Of a stretch of 64,000 nt of DNA, positions 18,356-26,700 are shown piece after piece (the stretch's first letter is position 1; every line of letters begins with the position of its first letter). The stretch is taken from positions 3,348,001 to 3,412,000 of the forward strand of contig NZ_CP126260.1 in the NCBI RefSeq assembly GCF_003234365.2, given 5' to 3'. Under the pieces are notes generated by a model. The model saw only the letters and a list, made by a program, of their open reading frames with translations, was not told where the DNA came from and searched no databases. The DNA comes from Curtobacterium sp. MCJR17_020. Its GTDB lineage: Bacteria > Actinomycetota > Actinomycetes > Actinomycetales > Microbacteriaceae. Position numbers and translations under genes: made by a program.

Positions 18356-19447
18356 TCAGACCGCGCGGCGCCGACGCATGATCGCGTCGAGGTCGGCCTG
18401 CTGGTACGCGTCGTCGTCGAGGACCCCCATGCCGGCCCACTTGCTCGGCGGACCCGGCGGCGTGGTCGGCTCGTCAGGGATCTCTGCGACGAGCTCGGGC
18501 ACGGCGGGAGCACGCAGCCCCAGCCGCTCGGCGAGACGCCCCTGGTCGTGGGCGGACAGCGACGCGGCAGCGTCCTCGAGCTCGGGCCGCATGCGTGACA
18601 CCCGGGCGAGCGACGGGTCGGCCTCGCCCGCTCGGATGGCAGCGGCTTCGGCGTCCGCCTCGGCCTTGGCCTCGGCGACGCGCTCCTTGAGTCGCGCGGC
18701 GAGCTCGGCCGACGACTCCGGCGAGGCAGCGGGCGCTGTCGGACGCTCCACGTACAGCGGCTTCGGCACCCGGTTCGGGGTCCAGCTGCGGTCCTGCGCG
18801 GGTTCGGCGGACTGCTCGGTCGACAGCGGCGGTGCCGGGTCCGTCCACGTGCTCGCAGGCCGGGAGGCACGGGTCGCGCCCGCCTCGGCCGCCGCGACAC
18901 GGGTCTTCCGTGCCGTCGCCACCTGGTGCAGCTGGGCCAGGACCGCTGCGGACCCACCCGCGGCGAGGAGTCCTGCGACACCGACGAGCCACAGGGCGGG
19001 CGACGCGACGAAGACGACCAGTGCGACGACGACGCCGAGCGTGCCGAACAGGGTGGCTCCGAGGCGGGAGCGGCGCATGCGCATCGCGGTCAGTGCGGGC
19101 ACCGACGACGCACGCTCGAGCACGGGGGCCTGCTCGGCGAGCCGGCGGGTGATCTCGCGCTGACGTGCGGCCTCGTGGGCGCGGACGATCGCGGTGCGCT
19201 TGGCCTCTTCGGACCGGGCGACGCGCTGCGCCTCGGCCAGGGACTTCGCGTTCATCTCGACACGGACCTCGTCGGGCAGTTCAGCGGTCTGCGCCAGGAT
19301 CCGCAGGGTCTGCTGCAGCCGGATCGCGTTGCGTTCGGTGGCCAGGTACTGGCGTCGGGCAGCCCACGACGGCATCAGGTAGACGAGCCAGAGGACGGCC
19401 GCGACGAGCAGGACGATGCCGCCACCCCACGAGCCGATTCCTGCCAT
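18356..19447 (-). CDS. membrane protein with long cytoplasmic coiled-coil segments, unknown function
   Basis: 363 residues starting at ATG 19447 with MAGIGSWGGGIV; the longer frame upstream is arginine-rich and implausible. One membrane segment lies at about 10-25, then a charged helical region (RNAIRLQQTLRILAQTAELP, SLAEAQRVARSEEAKR), then two hydrophobic segments at about 130-175, and a cytoplasmic Ala/Glu/Arg-rich tail ending DLDAIMRRRRAV. Orthologues appear to be widespread in Microbacteriaceae, annotated only as membrane proteins. I see no enzymatic motif. Confidence 0.75.
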   Translation of the reverse strand: MAGIGSWGGGIVLLVAAVLWLVYLMPSWAARRQYLATERNAIRLQQTLRILAQTAELPDEVRVEMNAKSLAEAQRVARSEEAKRTAIVRAHEAARQREITRRLAEQAPVLERASSVPALTAMRMRRSRLGATLFGTLGVVVALVVFVASPALWLVGVAGLLAAGGSAAVLAQLHQVATARKTRVAAAEAGATRASRPASTWTDPAPPLSTEQSAEPAQDRSWTPNRVPKPLYVERPTAPAASPESSAELAARLKERVAEAKAEADAEAAAIRAGEADPSLARVSRMRPELEDAAASLSAHDQGRLAERLGLRAPAVPELVAEIPDEPTTPPGPPSKWAGMGVLDDDAYQQADLDAIMRRRRAV

Positions 19448-19520
19448 GGGGACACGGTAGGGGCGGGGGTATCCCCGTCGCGTGATTGCGGAACGCGTGT
19501 TGCGCGTGTCGCGGCGGAAT

Positions 19521-20180
19521 CTACAGCCGGGGCGTGGTGGTGATCGGCAGCGCCGCTTCGTCGCGGGCCGCGAGCGGCACGGCACCGAGGCCGGGTGGCA
19601 CCTGCCCGCGGACCCAGCGCTCGAGGACGCCCTCACGGACCTCTTCGGCGACGAGCGCGAAGCAGAAGTGGTCGCGCCAGTCGCCGTTGATGTGGATGTA
19701 CCGGCGGCGCAGCCCTTCGTACCGGAAGCCCAGCTTCTCGACGACGCGGAGCGACGGGGCGTTCTCGGGGCGGATGCAGATCTCGATGCGGTGCACGCCG
19801 ACCGCGCGGAAGCAGTGGTCGACGGCCAGGGCGACCGAGATCGGGGTCACGTTGTGTCCGGCGGCGTCCTCGACGACCCAGTAGCCGATCGAGGCGCTGG
19901 CCAGGGATCCGTAGGTGATGCCGGAGACGTTCAGCTGCCCGACGAACCGGCCGTCGAGCTCCATCGCGAACGGCAGTCCGAGTCCCGCGCGGGCGTTGGC
20001 CTGGAGCGCGCGGATGCTGCCGCGGACATCGGTGGAGACGTGTCCTGAGGGGTTCGTGGCCTCCCAGGTGCGGAGCCACGATCGGTTCGACGCGAGTGCG
20101 AGGTCGAGGTCGCGCGTGTCACGGAGCCGGAGGGGCCGGATGGTGACCCGCCCGTGGGACAGGGTCGGGATCGTCGTCAT
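19521..20180 (-). CDS. GNAT-family N-acetyltransferase (RimJ/RimL type)
   Basis: 219 residues with the GNAT fold: N-terminal RPLRLRDTRDLDLAL, acceptor region with WEATNPSGH, acetyl-CoA binding region near YWVVEDAAGHNVTPISVALAVDH, and the ENAPSLRVVEKLGFRYEGLRRRYIHINGDWRDH segment typical of RimJ/RimL N-terminal alanine acetylases. The motif A RxxGxG/A is weakly kept (AAGHN). A GGAGGA ribosome site precedes ATG 20180. Downstream of galU on the same strand but separated by a strong hairpin, so it is probably transcribed alone. Confidence 0.87.
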   Translation of the reverse strand: MTTIPTLSHGRVTIRPLRLRDTRDLDLALASNRSWLRTWEATNPSGHVSTDVRGSIRALQANARAGLGLPFAMELDGRFVGQLNVSGITYGSLASASIGYWVVEDAAGHNVTPISVALAVDHCFRAVGVHRIEICIRPENAPSLRVVEKLGFRYEGLRRRYIHINGDWRDHFCFALVAEEVREGVLERWVRGQVPPGLGAVPLAARDEAALPITTTPRL

Positions 20181-20223
20181 CGCTTGGTTCCTCCGGGATC
20201 CCGCCGCTGTGCGGGACGGGGTG

Positions 20224-20259
20224 TCCCGCCCGGGTCCGTGTGCACGGACCCGGGCGGGA
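20224..20259 (-). terminator. terminator after galU
   Basis: A perfect 17-bp inverted repeat (20224-20240 with 20243-20259) begins 9 bp after the galU stop on the minus strand and separates it from the acetyltransferase gene. Confidence 0.8.
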
Positions 20260-20267
20260 TGGCCGAC

Positions 20268-21158
20268 TCATTCGCCCGCGTTGAACTCCTTCAGCCACGA
20301 CTTGAGGTCGGGGCCGAGGTCTTCGCGGTCCGAGGCGAGCTGCACGATCGCCTTGATGTAGTCGAGTTTGTCACCGGTGTCGTACCGGCGTCCACGGAAC
20401 ACGACGCCGTACACGCCGCCGGTCCACTCCTCGGCGCTCGCCATCTTCATGAGCGCGTCGGTGAGCTGGATCTCGCCGCCCTTGCCGGGCTCCTGCTTCT
20501 CGAGGACGTCGAAGACCTCGGGGCGGATGACGTAGCGGCCGATGATGGCCAGGTTCGAGGGCGCCTCGCCCTGCGGGGGCTTCTCGACGAGCCCGGTGAT
20601 CTTCACGACGTCGTCGGTGTCGGTCGGCTCGACCGTGGCGATGCCGTACAGGTGGGTCTGCGACTCGGGGACCTCGAGCAGCGCCACGATCGTGGCGTTC
20701 TTCTCGCCCTGGACCTCGATCATGCGCTTGAGCAGCGGGTCGCGGGCGTCGATGATGTCGTCGCCGAGGAGCACGGCGAACGGCTCGCGGCCGACGTGCA
20801 TCTTCGCGCGGAGCACCGCGTGGCCGAGGCCGAGCGGGTCACCCTGACGCACGTAGTGCATGTCGGCGAGGTCCGTCGACTGGTTGACCTTCTGCAGCTT
20901 CTCGTGGTCACCCTTCTTCTTCAGGGTCTCCTCGAGCTCCGACACGTGGTCGAAGTGGTTCTCGAGAGCGTTCTTGTTGCGGCCCGTGATCATCAGGACG
21001 TCGGTGAGTCCTGCGTCGACAGCCTCTTCCACCACGTACTGGATGGCTGGCTTGTCGACGACGGGGAGCATCTCCTTCGGCATCGCCTTGGTCGCGGGGA
21101 GGAAGCGAGTGCCCAGCCCTGCCGCTGGGATCACCGCCTTGGAAATCTGGAAGCCCAT
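20268..21158 (-). CDS. galU: UTP-glucose-1-phosphate uridylyltransferase
   Basis: Makes UDP-glucose for glycan and glycolipid synthesis. 296 residues; the nucleotidyltransferase signature KAVIPAAGLGTRFLPATKAMPKEMLP is at the N-terminus (catalytic Arg and Lys), followed by KPAIQYVVEEAVDAG, the LLGDDIID metal site (about 128-135) and GxYVIRPEVFDVLE. ATG 21158 (MGFQISK) fits the family; the frame upstream adds 12 residues. It is divergent from the folate cyclo-ligase gene. Confidence 0.96.
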   Translation of the reverse strand: MGFQISKAVIPAAGLGTRFLPATKAMPKEMLPVVDKPAIQYVVEEAVDAGLTDVLMITGRNKNALENHFDHVSELEETLKKKGDHEKLQKVNQSTDLADMHYVRQGDPLGLGHAVLRAKMHVGREPFAVLLGDDIIDARDPLLKRMIEVQGEKNATIVALLEVPESQTHLYGIATVEPTDTDDVVKITGLVEKPPQGEAPSNLAIIGRYVIRPEVFDVLEKQEPGKGGEIQLTDALMKMASAEEWTGGVYGVVFRGRRYDTGDKLDYIKAIVQLASDREDLGPDLKSWLKEFNAGE

Positions 21159-21273
21159 GCCCCAGACCGTATCCGATCCGGGTTTCCGGGGCATGTCATC
21201 GCTACTGGGGACACGGCATCAGCGCGTTTCCCGGCGGGAAGCCGCAACGGATGCGCTCGGTAGACTCCTGCGC

Positions 21274-21858
21274 ATGATCGCTGATCTCGGGAACGAGAAG
21301 CGCGCCCTGCGAGCCGAACTCCGGCAGCGGCGGCGCACCCGGACCACGACGGAACGCGACGCGGACAGTGCGGCGCTCACCGCGACCCTGCAGCGCTTCG
21401 CCGAGGAGCGCCAGGTCACCTCGCTGGCGCTCTACCTGTCGGCGTCGGACGAGCCGAACGTCCGGCCGTTCCTGAACTGGGCGTTCGCGCACGACATCCG
21501 GGTGCTGCTGCCGGTCACCCGCGAGGACGGCCTGCTCGACTGGGCGGTCGGCGACGGTGAGAGCGAGACCGAGGGCATCTTCGGCATGCCGGAGGTCGTC
21601 GGCGAGGTCCTGTCCCCGCTCGCCATCAACGACGTCGACGCGATCCTCGCTCCCGCAGCTGCCGTCGGGCACGACGGCGTCCGGATGGGATGGGGCCGCG
21701 GCTACTACGACAAGACCCTCGGGTCCATGGCGAAGCGCCCGCCCGTCTATGCTGTGATCTTCGACGCGGAGTACCTCGACGAGGTCCCGCGCGAACCCCA
21801 CGACGAACCCGTGGACGGCATCATCACGCCGTCGCGCATCATCACGTTCCGGAGCTGA
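21274..21858 (+). CDS. 5-formyltetrahydrofolate cyclo-ligase
   Basis: Converts 5-formyl-THF to 5,10-methenyl-THF with ATP. 194 residues, with N-terminal KRALRAELRQRRR, the central GIFGMPE segment, and the signature MGWGRGYYDKTL near residue 145 with the phosphate-binding glycines. It starts at ATG 21274 and is followed after 1 bp by the FmdB-type gene, an order common in Microbacteriaceae. Confidence 0.93.
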   Translation: MIADLGNEKRALRAELRQRRRTRTTTERDADSAALTATLQRFAEERQVTSLALYLSASDEPNVRPFLNWAFAHDIRVLLPVTREDGLLDWAVGDGESETEGIFGMPEVVGEVLSPLAINDVDAILAPAAAVGHDGVRMGWGRGYYDKTLGSMAKRPPVYAVIFDAEYLDEVPREPHDEPVDGIITPSRIITFRS

Positions 21859-21859
21859 C

Positions 21860-22144
21860 GTGCCCACCTACTCGTACCGTTGCACCGAGTGCGACAACGC
21901 GTTCGACATCAAGCAGTCGTTCTCCGACGCCACCCTGACCGAGTGCCCGGTGTGCGGCGGCGTCCTGCGCAAGGTGTTCTCCCCCGTCGGCGTGACCTTC
22001 AACGGCGGCGGCTTCTACCGCACCGACTCCCGCCCGGCGCCGAAGTCCGAGGGCTCGTCGAGCGCGCCGGCCAAGTCGGAGACGAAGTCCACCCCCGCCA
22101 AGACCGAGTCGAAGCCGAGCACGCCGAAGCCCAGCGCCTCCTGA
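21860..22144 (+). CDS. FmdB-family zinc ribbon protein
   Basis: 94 residues. The N-terminal zinc ribbon is MPTYSYRCTECDNAFD with a second CPVCG pair, the FmdB regulatory-domain pattern, followed by RKVFSPVGVTF and GGGFYRTD and then a Ser/Lys/Pro/Thr low-complexity tail. GTG 21860 lies 1 bp after the cyclo-ligase stop. Role unknown; likely co-transcribed with mscL 71 bp downstream. Confidence 0.88.
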   Translation: MPTYSYRCTECDNAFDIKQSFSDATLTECPVCGGVLRKVFSPVGVTFNGGGFYRTDSRPAPKSEGSSSAPAKSETKSTPAKTESKPSTPKPSAS

Positions 22145-22215
22145 CCACGAGCACTCCTCGCCGATAGGTTGATGGGGTCGCCGACCGGCGACTGTCCTCG
22201 ACCGGAAGGAGTCCC

Positions 22216-22716
22216 GTGAAGGGCTTCAAGGAGTTCCTGCTCCGCGGCAACGTCATCGACCTGGCCGTCGCAGTCGTCATCGGTGCTGCGTTCACCGCCA
22301 TCGTCACCACGATCGTCACCAGCCTCATCAACCCCCTGATCGGCGCGGTCTTCAACGCGTCGAGCCTCGACAAGGCGCTCGTCTGGTCCATCCCGACGGT
22401 CTCCGGCGGAAGCGCGAAGATCCTGTTCGGCGCGGTCATCGGCGCGGTCATCAACTTCGTGATCGTCGCCGCCGTCGTCTACTTCGCCCTCGTCGTGCCC
22501 GTGAACCACCTGAAGAAGGTGGCGTTCGAGCGCGTCAAGAACGACGAGGAGCAGACCCCGCAGGACGTGCCCCCGACGGACGTCGAGGTGCTGCTCGAGA
22601 TCCGCGACCTGCTCCGCTCCCAGAACGGCGAGCCGACGAGCACGGGTTCGGGTGCGCACGTCGCTCCGAGCACCGCTCCCGAGGGCCCCGGCATCGGCGG
22701 CTCGACGAAGCTCTAG
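22216..22716 (+). CDS. mscL: large-conductance mechanosensitive channel
   Basis: Homopentameric channel that opens on hypo-osmotic shock. 166 residues: N-terminal amphipathic FKEFLLRGNVIDLAVAVVIGAAF (TM1 with the glycine-rich gate), periplasmic loop, TM2 (NFVIVAAVVYFALVVPVN) and the cytoplasmic helix VEVLLEIRDLL. The tail after it is longer than usual and rich in Ser/Thr/Gly. GTG start follows a GGAAGGAG ribosome site. Confidence 0.96.
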   Translation: MKGFKEFLLRGNVIDLAVAVVIGAAFTAIVTTIVTSLINPLIGAVFNASSLDKALVWSIPTVSGGSAKILFGAVIGAVINFVIVAAVVYFALVVPVNHLKKVAFERVKNDEEQTPQDVPPTDVEVLLEIRDLLRSQNGEPTSTGSGAHVAPSTAPEGPGIGGSTKL

Positions 22717-22729
22717 CCACAGCTCGCCG

Positions 22730-22791
22730 AACACCGGTGTTCGTGCACTGCACACCCGCATCCCGCGGCGTGCAGCACGAACACCGGTGTT
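22730..22791. terminator. bidirectional hairpin between mscL and pgsA-like gene
   Basis: The 12-bp palindrome AACACCGGTGTT occurs at 22730-22741 and again at 22780-22791, and the intervening arms GTGCACTGCAC/GTGCAGCAC pair with a 2-nt bulge, giving a long stem that ends in TTTT on the plus strand. It separates convergent genes. Confidence 0.7.
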
Positions 22792-22807
22792 TTGCGTACG
22801 GGGCGCG

Positions 22808-23389
22808 TCAGGCGGTGACGCGGCGGCGCTTGGCGAACATCGCCGTCGCGTACTGGATACCCGCGAGAACGTGGCCCACGGTGCCGAGGTAGACGAAGAC
22901 CAGTGCGACGACCCGCACCCACGGCGCGTTCTCGTCGACGGCGTGCACGGCCGAGAACAGCAGCACCGGCAGCCCGACGAAGAGCAGCGCGGAGCGGATC
23001 TTGCCGGTCCACGTGACGTCGAGGTCCGGGTTGCCGTGGAACAGCACGCTCGACAGCACCACGAGCACCAGGTCGACGAGCACGACGACGGCGACGACCC
23101 ACCACGGCAGCAGGCCGGTCAGCACGAGCGACAGCACGATCGCGATGATGGCGAGTCGGTCGGCGACGGGGTCGATCGCCTTGCCGAGCTTCGAGCCCTG
23201 GTCGAACTTGCGCGCGATGAAGCCGTCCGCCCAGTCGCTCACGCCGATGACGACGAGTGCGACGAGCGCCCAGCCCGGGTGTCCGGCGACGACGAGCCAC
23301 ACGAAGACCGGGATCAGGAGCAGCCGGAACAGCGAGATCAGGTTCGGCCAGGTCTGCCAGTCGGGGCGCTCCCGCACGGTGTCAGTCAT
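22808..23389 (-). CDS. CDP-alcohol phosphatidyltransferase, PgsA-like
   Basis: Membrane enzyme transferring a phosphatidyl group from CDP-diacylglycerol to an alcohol, probably glycerol 3-phosphate. 193 residues with four to five hydrophobic segments and the full catalytic motif DxxDGxxARx8Gx3Dx3D at about 52-77 (DWADGFIARKFDQG, then GKAIDPVAD). The N-terminal NLISLFRLLLIP is typical. It follows the 99-residue gene by 18 bp, so it may be the last gene of the helicase-like operon. PgsA and related synthases cannot be told apart with certainty. Confidence 0.88.
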   Translation of the reverse strand: MTDTVRERPDWQTWPNLISLFRLLLIPVFVWLVVAGHPGWALVALVVIGVSDWADGFIARKFDQGSKLGKAIDPVADRLAIIAIVLSLVLTGLLPWWVVAVVVLVDLVLVVLSSVLFHGNPDLDVTWTGKIRSALLFVGLPVLLFSAVHAVDENAPWVRVVALVFVYLGTVGHVLAGIQYATAMFAKRRRVTA

Positions 23390-23407
23390 CGCAGGCCAGG
23401 CTACCTG

Positions 23408-23707
23408 CTACCAGTGGGGCGGGACGTCCGCCCGGAGACGGACATCGTTCTCGCCGGTTCCGTGCCGCGCCGGCTCCGGCGCGGGGGTGGGGTCCGAGCC
23501 CGGCACCGGCTGGGTGGTGACGCGTCTGCGCCGCCGCACCGGGCCTCCCGACAGGTCGTCCGTGTCGCGTTCCGGAGACGCTGACCGGACGGGAGGCGCG
23601 GCTGGCGACGCGTCGTCGGCTCGCGTCCACGTGCCCACCAGCTGGTCCGTCTCCGGCGTCACCGGCCCGGCGGGCCGGGAGGCCCGCCGACTCGGCCGGT
23701 CGGTCAT
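23408..23707 (-). CDS. small disordered protein coupled to the helicase-like gene
   Basis: 99 residues, rich in Arg, Pro, Asp and Thr, with no predicted fold apart from a conserved-looking C-terminal peptide, NDVRLRADVPPHW. Its ATG overlaps the TGA of the upstream 1299-residue gene (ATGA), so translation is probably coupled. Codon usage has the strong GC3 bias of its neighbours, which favours a real gene. Function unknown; a short linear motif binding a partner, perhaps the helicase-like protein, is a guess. Confidence 0.7.
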   Translation of the reverse strand: MTDRPSRRASRPAGPVTPETDQLVGTWTRADDASPAAPPVRSASPERDTDDLSGGPVRRRRRVTTQPVPGSDPTPAPEPARHGTGENDVRLRADVPPHW

Positions 23708-26700
23708 CGGCGTGCGGGGATCGGGGGGATCGAGATCTCCTGCGTGGCGCCACGATCGACACCGAGCACGGCGGCGACGGTGTTCGCGACACGGTCCGGG
23801 TCGGAGAACAGCTGGAACGCGTGCACGCGGACGTAGTGCCAACCGAGTCGGCGCAGGACCTCGGGGCGGAGGCGGAGTGACTCACGCAGCGACCCCTTGA
23901 CCAGCGACGCGTCGGTCTCGATCGTGACGCAGACGCCGCCGTGCGCGGCCACCAGGCCGAGCTTGCCGCGGTGTCCGAGCGCGACCGGGATGCCGCGCAT
24001 CTCGAGTCGGCGGGCCAGGTCGACGAGCAGCGGGTCGGAGTCGTCCGGCACGTACTCGGCGGTGGTGCGCGCACGCACCTCGGCCAGGATCTCGGCGAGG
24101 GCGACGGTGCCGTGGCCCATGCGCTCGGCCTCGATGTCGGACGGCTGGAAGCACGTCACGATCACCATCGAGCGGCGCGCACGGGTCATCGCGACCGCGA
24201 GCAACCGCTCGCCGCCGGGCTTGCCGAGCGGACCGAAGTCACGCAGGACGCGGCCGTGCGGGGTGCGGCCGTAGCCGATGGAGAACACGACGCGGTCGCG
24301 GCTCTGCGCCACCGACTGCTCGAGCGTCGCAACGATGAACGGCTCGGCGCGGTCGCCGATGACGAACTCGGTCAGGTCCTTGTGCCCCTGCGCCGCGGTC
24401 AGCACGGCCTGTTCGACGCGCACGGCGTGCTTCGCCGACGCGGTGATGACCATGAGCGACTCGGACGGGCGGGTGCGGGCGTGGTCGATGACGAGGCGGA
24501 CGACGCGGTCCACCTCGGCGTCGACGCTCTCGACGGCGCCGGACTCGGGGTCCGGCACGGCCTTGCCGTCGCTGACGTAGTCGAGCGCGATCGAGCCGTG
24601 TCCGAGGAACGAGCCGGCCCAGGGCAGCGACTCGATCTTGCCGCCGTAGAAGCGACGGTTCACGAGCTCGGCCAGGTCCTCGCCGCCGGCGCGGTACGAC
24701 CGCGAGAGCGACAGGGTCGGCAGCAGCGTGGAGAGCTTCGCCAGGGCGGAGTCGGCGTGGAAGGCGTCGAGGGTGCCCTCGTCGACCTGCAGCGCACGGT
24801 GCTCGGGGTCGACGGCGATGCGGAACGGCGACGGCGTCTGCGTGACCGGGTCACCGAAGACGACGGTCTGGCGCGCACGACGGACGGCTCCGACGGTCTC
24901 GGCGATGGTCACGGCGCCGGCGTCGACCAGGATCACGGTGTCGAACGGCATCGTGTCGGCGATCTGCGACACCTCGTACGGGCTCGCGAGCCACACGGGC
25001 GCGATCGACCGGGACAGGTGCGGTGCGGAGTCTTGGAGCAGCCGCGAGGTGATCGCACCCTCGCGCAGCTGGGTCTTCAGCGCCGTGGCCTCTTCCGGCC
25101 AGTCGACGAGTCCGACCTTCCAGTTCTCGGCGAGCTGCCACGCCAGGCCCTGGGAGACCCCGGCCGCGTGGGCGTCGTCGACGAGGCGGAAGTCGGCCTC
25201 GACCCGGTCGAGCATGTCGGTGTTCGCGCCGAGCAGGGCCCGGTCGGACTCGAGCATGGTCTCGAGCGCGGACTGCCACCAGGCGAGCTCGAGCTCGGCC
25301 GGTACCTGCAGGTCCGGCACGTGCCGGTTCGCCAGGTCGGTGATGAGCGGCTCGAGCTGCAGGTCGCGCAGGGTCTGCATGAGCTCGGTGCGCTCCTGCA
25401 GGTTGTGCAGGACGTCGGACTCGGCCGCGAGCTCGGCGATGGTGGGGACGAGCTGGTCGACCGGGGTGTTCGCGAGCTGACGGTCGCGCTCGGTCCGGCC
25501 GAGCGGCTCGTCGAGGCGCGCGAGGTCCTCGGCGACGTTCGAGAACAGCACCTGCACGTCCGCGATGCCCGTGGGCACCTCGGGGTTCACGCCGGCGGCG
25601 ACGTAGCGCTGCCAGAGCACGCGCTGCTGCTGCACCCGGGTCAGGGCCTCGTGCAGGTCGGAGACGTGCACGCCGGGGCGGACGTACTCGCGAGCGAGCT
25701 TCTTCAGGCGACGGCGGTTCGTCGACGACATCGGAGCCCCCTCGCCACGCGGGGCGGTGGCGGCGACGAGCTCGGACACCGAACGGTCGAAGACCACCGG
25801 CAGGAAGCGGTCGAGGGTGTCACGGATCTCGGTGAGCAGGCGCAGGTAGATGCCGAGCTCGTTGATCGTCGTGAACTGGCGCATGTGCGTCGAGCTCACC
25901 AGGTCGTGCGCCCGGCGGAGCAGCGTCGGCAGACCGTCGGAGTCGAGGTCCTTCGCGGTGCGGTGGGCGCGCTGGGCACCGTCGCTGGTGGAGAACTTCG
26001 CGCCGTACCAGGGCGAATCGTCGGGGCCGTAGCGGAACTCACCGAGGTTGGCCGCGCTGACCATCGTCTCGGCGACGCGCGAACGCCCCTCGACCATGGA
26101 CGCCACGGACTGCTTCGACAGCCGCGCGGTCGTCGACGGCGGGACCGGCAGGAGCGACAGGCGCGAGAGCTCGACCAGGCAGTCGAGCACCGAGACGCCG
26201 AAGTCGGCGTCCTTGCGGGTGAGCGAACCGCGGTAGTCCTTCAGGACCTTGCGGAGCCGGACCAGGGCGTCGTCGACCTCGCGCAGGTTCGGACGGGCCG
26301 CCTTCTCGTTCCGGGCGATGGCACGGACGACGTCACGGCGCAGGGTCGACGGTGTGACCGCGACGCCGGGCAGCTGGACCTCGCCGAAGCGCGCCGCGAT
26401 GCCCCGCAGGGTCGCGCGGCGCGGGCTCACCACGAGGACGCGCTTGTTCGCGGCGACCAGGCCACCCAGGGCGTTCACGATCGTCTGGGTGCCACCGGTG
26501 CCGGGCAGGGTCTTGACGACGATGGAGTTGCCGGCCGCGATCTGCGCGATCACGTTCTCCTGCTCGTCGTCGGCGTCGAGCAGCAGCGTGTCGGTCTCCG
26601 GGCTGCGCTCGTCCGACGGGGTCTGCTCGACCGGGTGGTACGACTGCTCGACCTGCCACTTGGCGCTCGGGTTGCCGGCCAGGGCGTCGAGCACGGGGTG

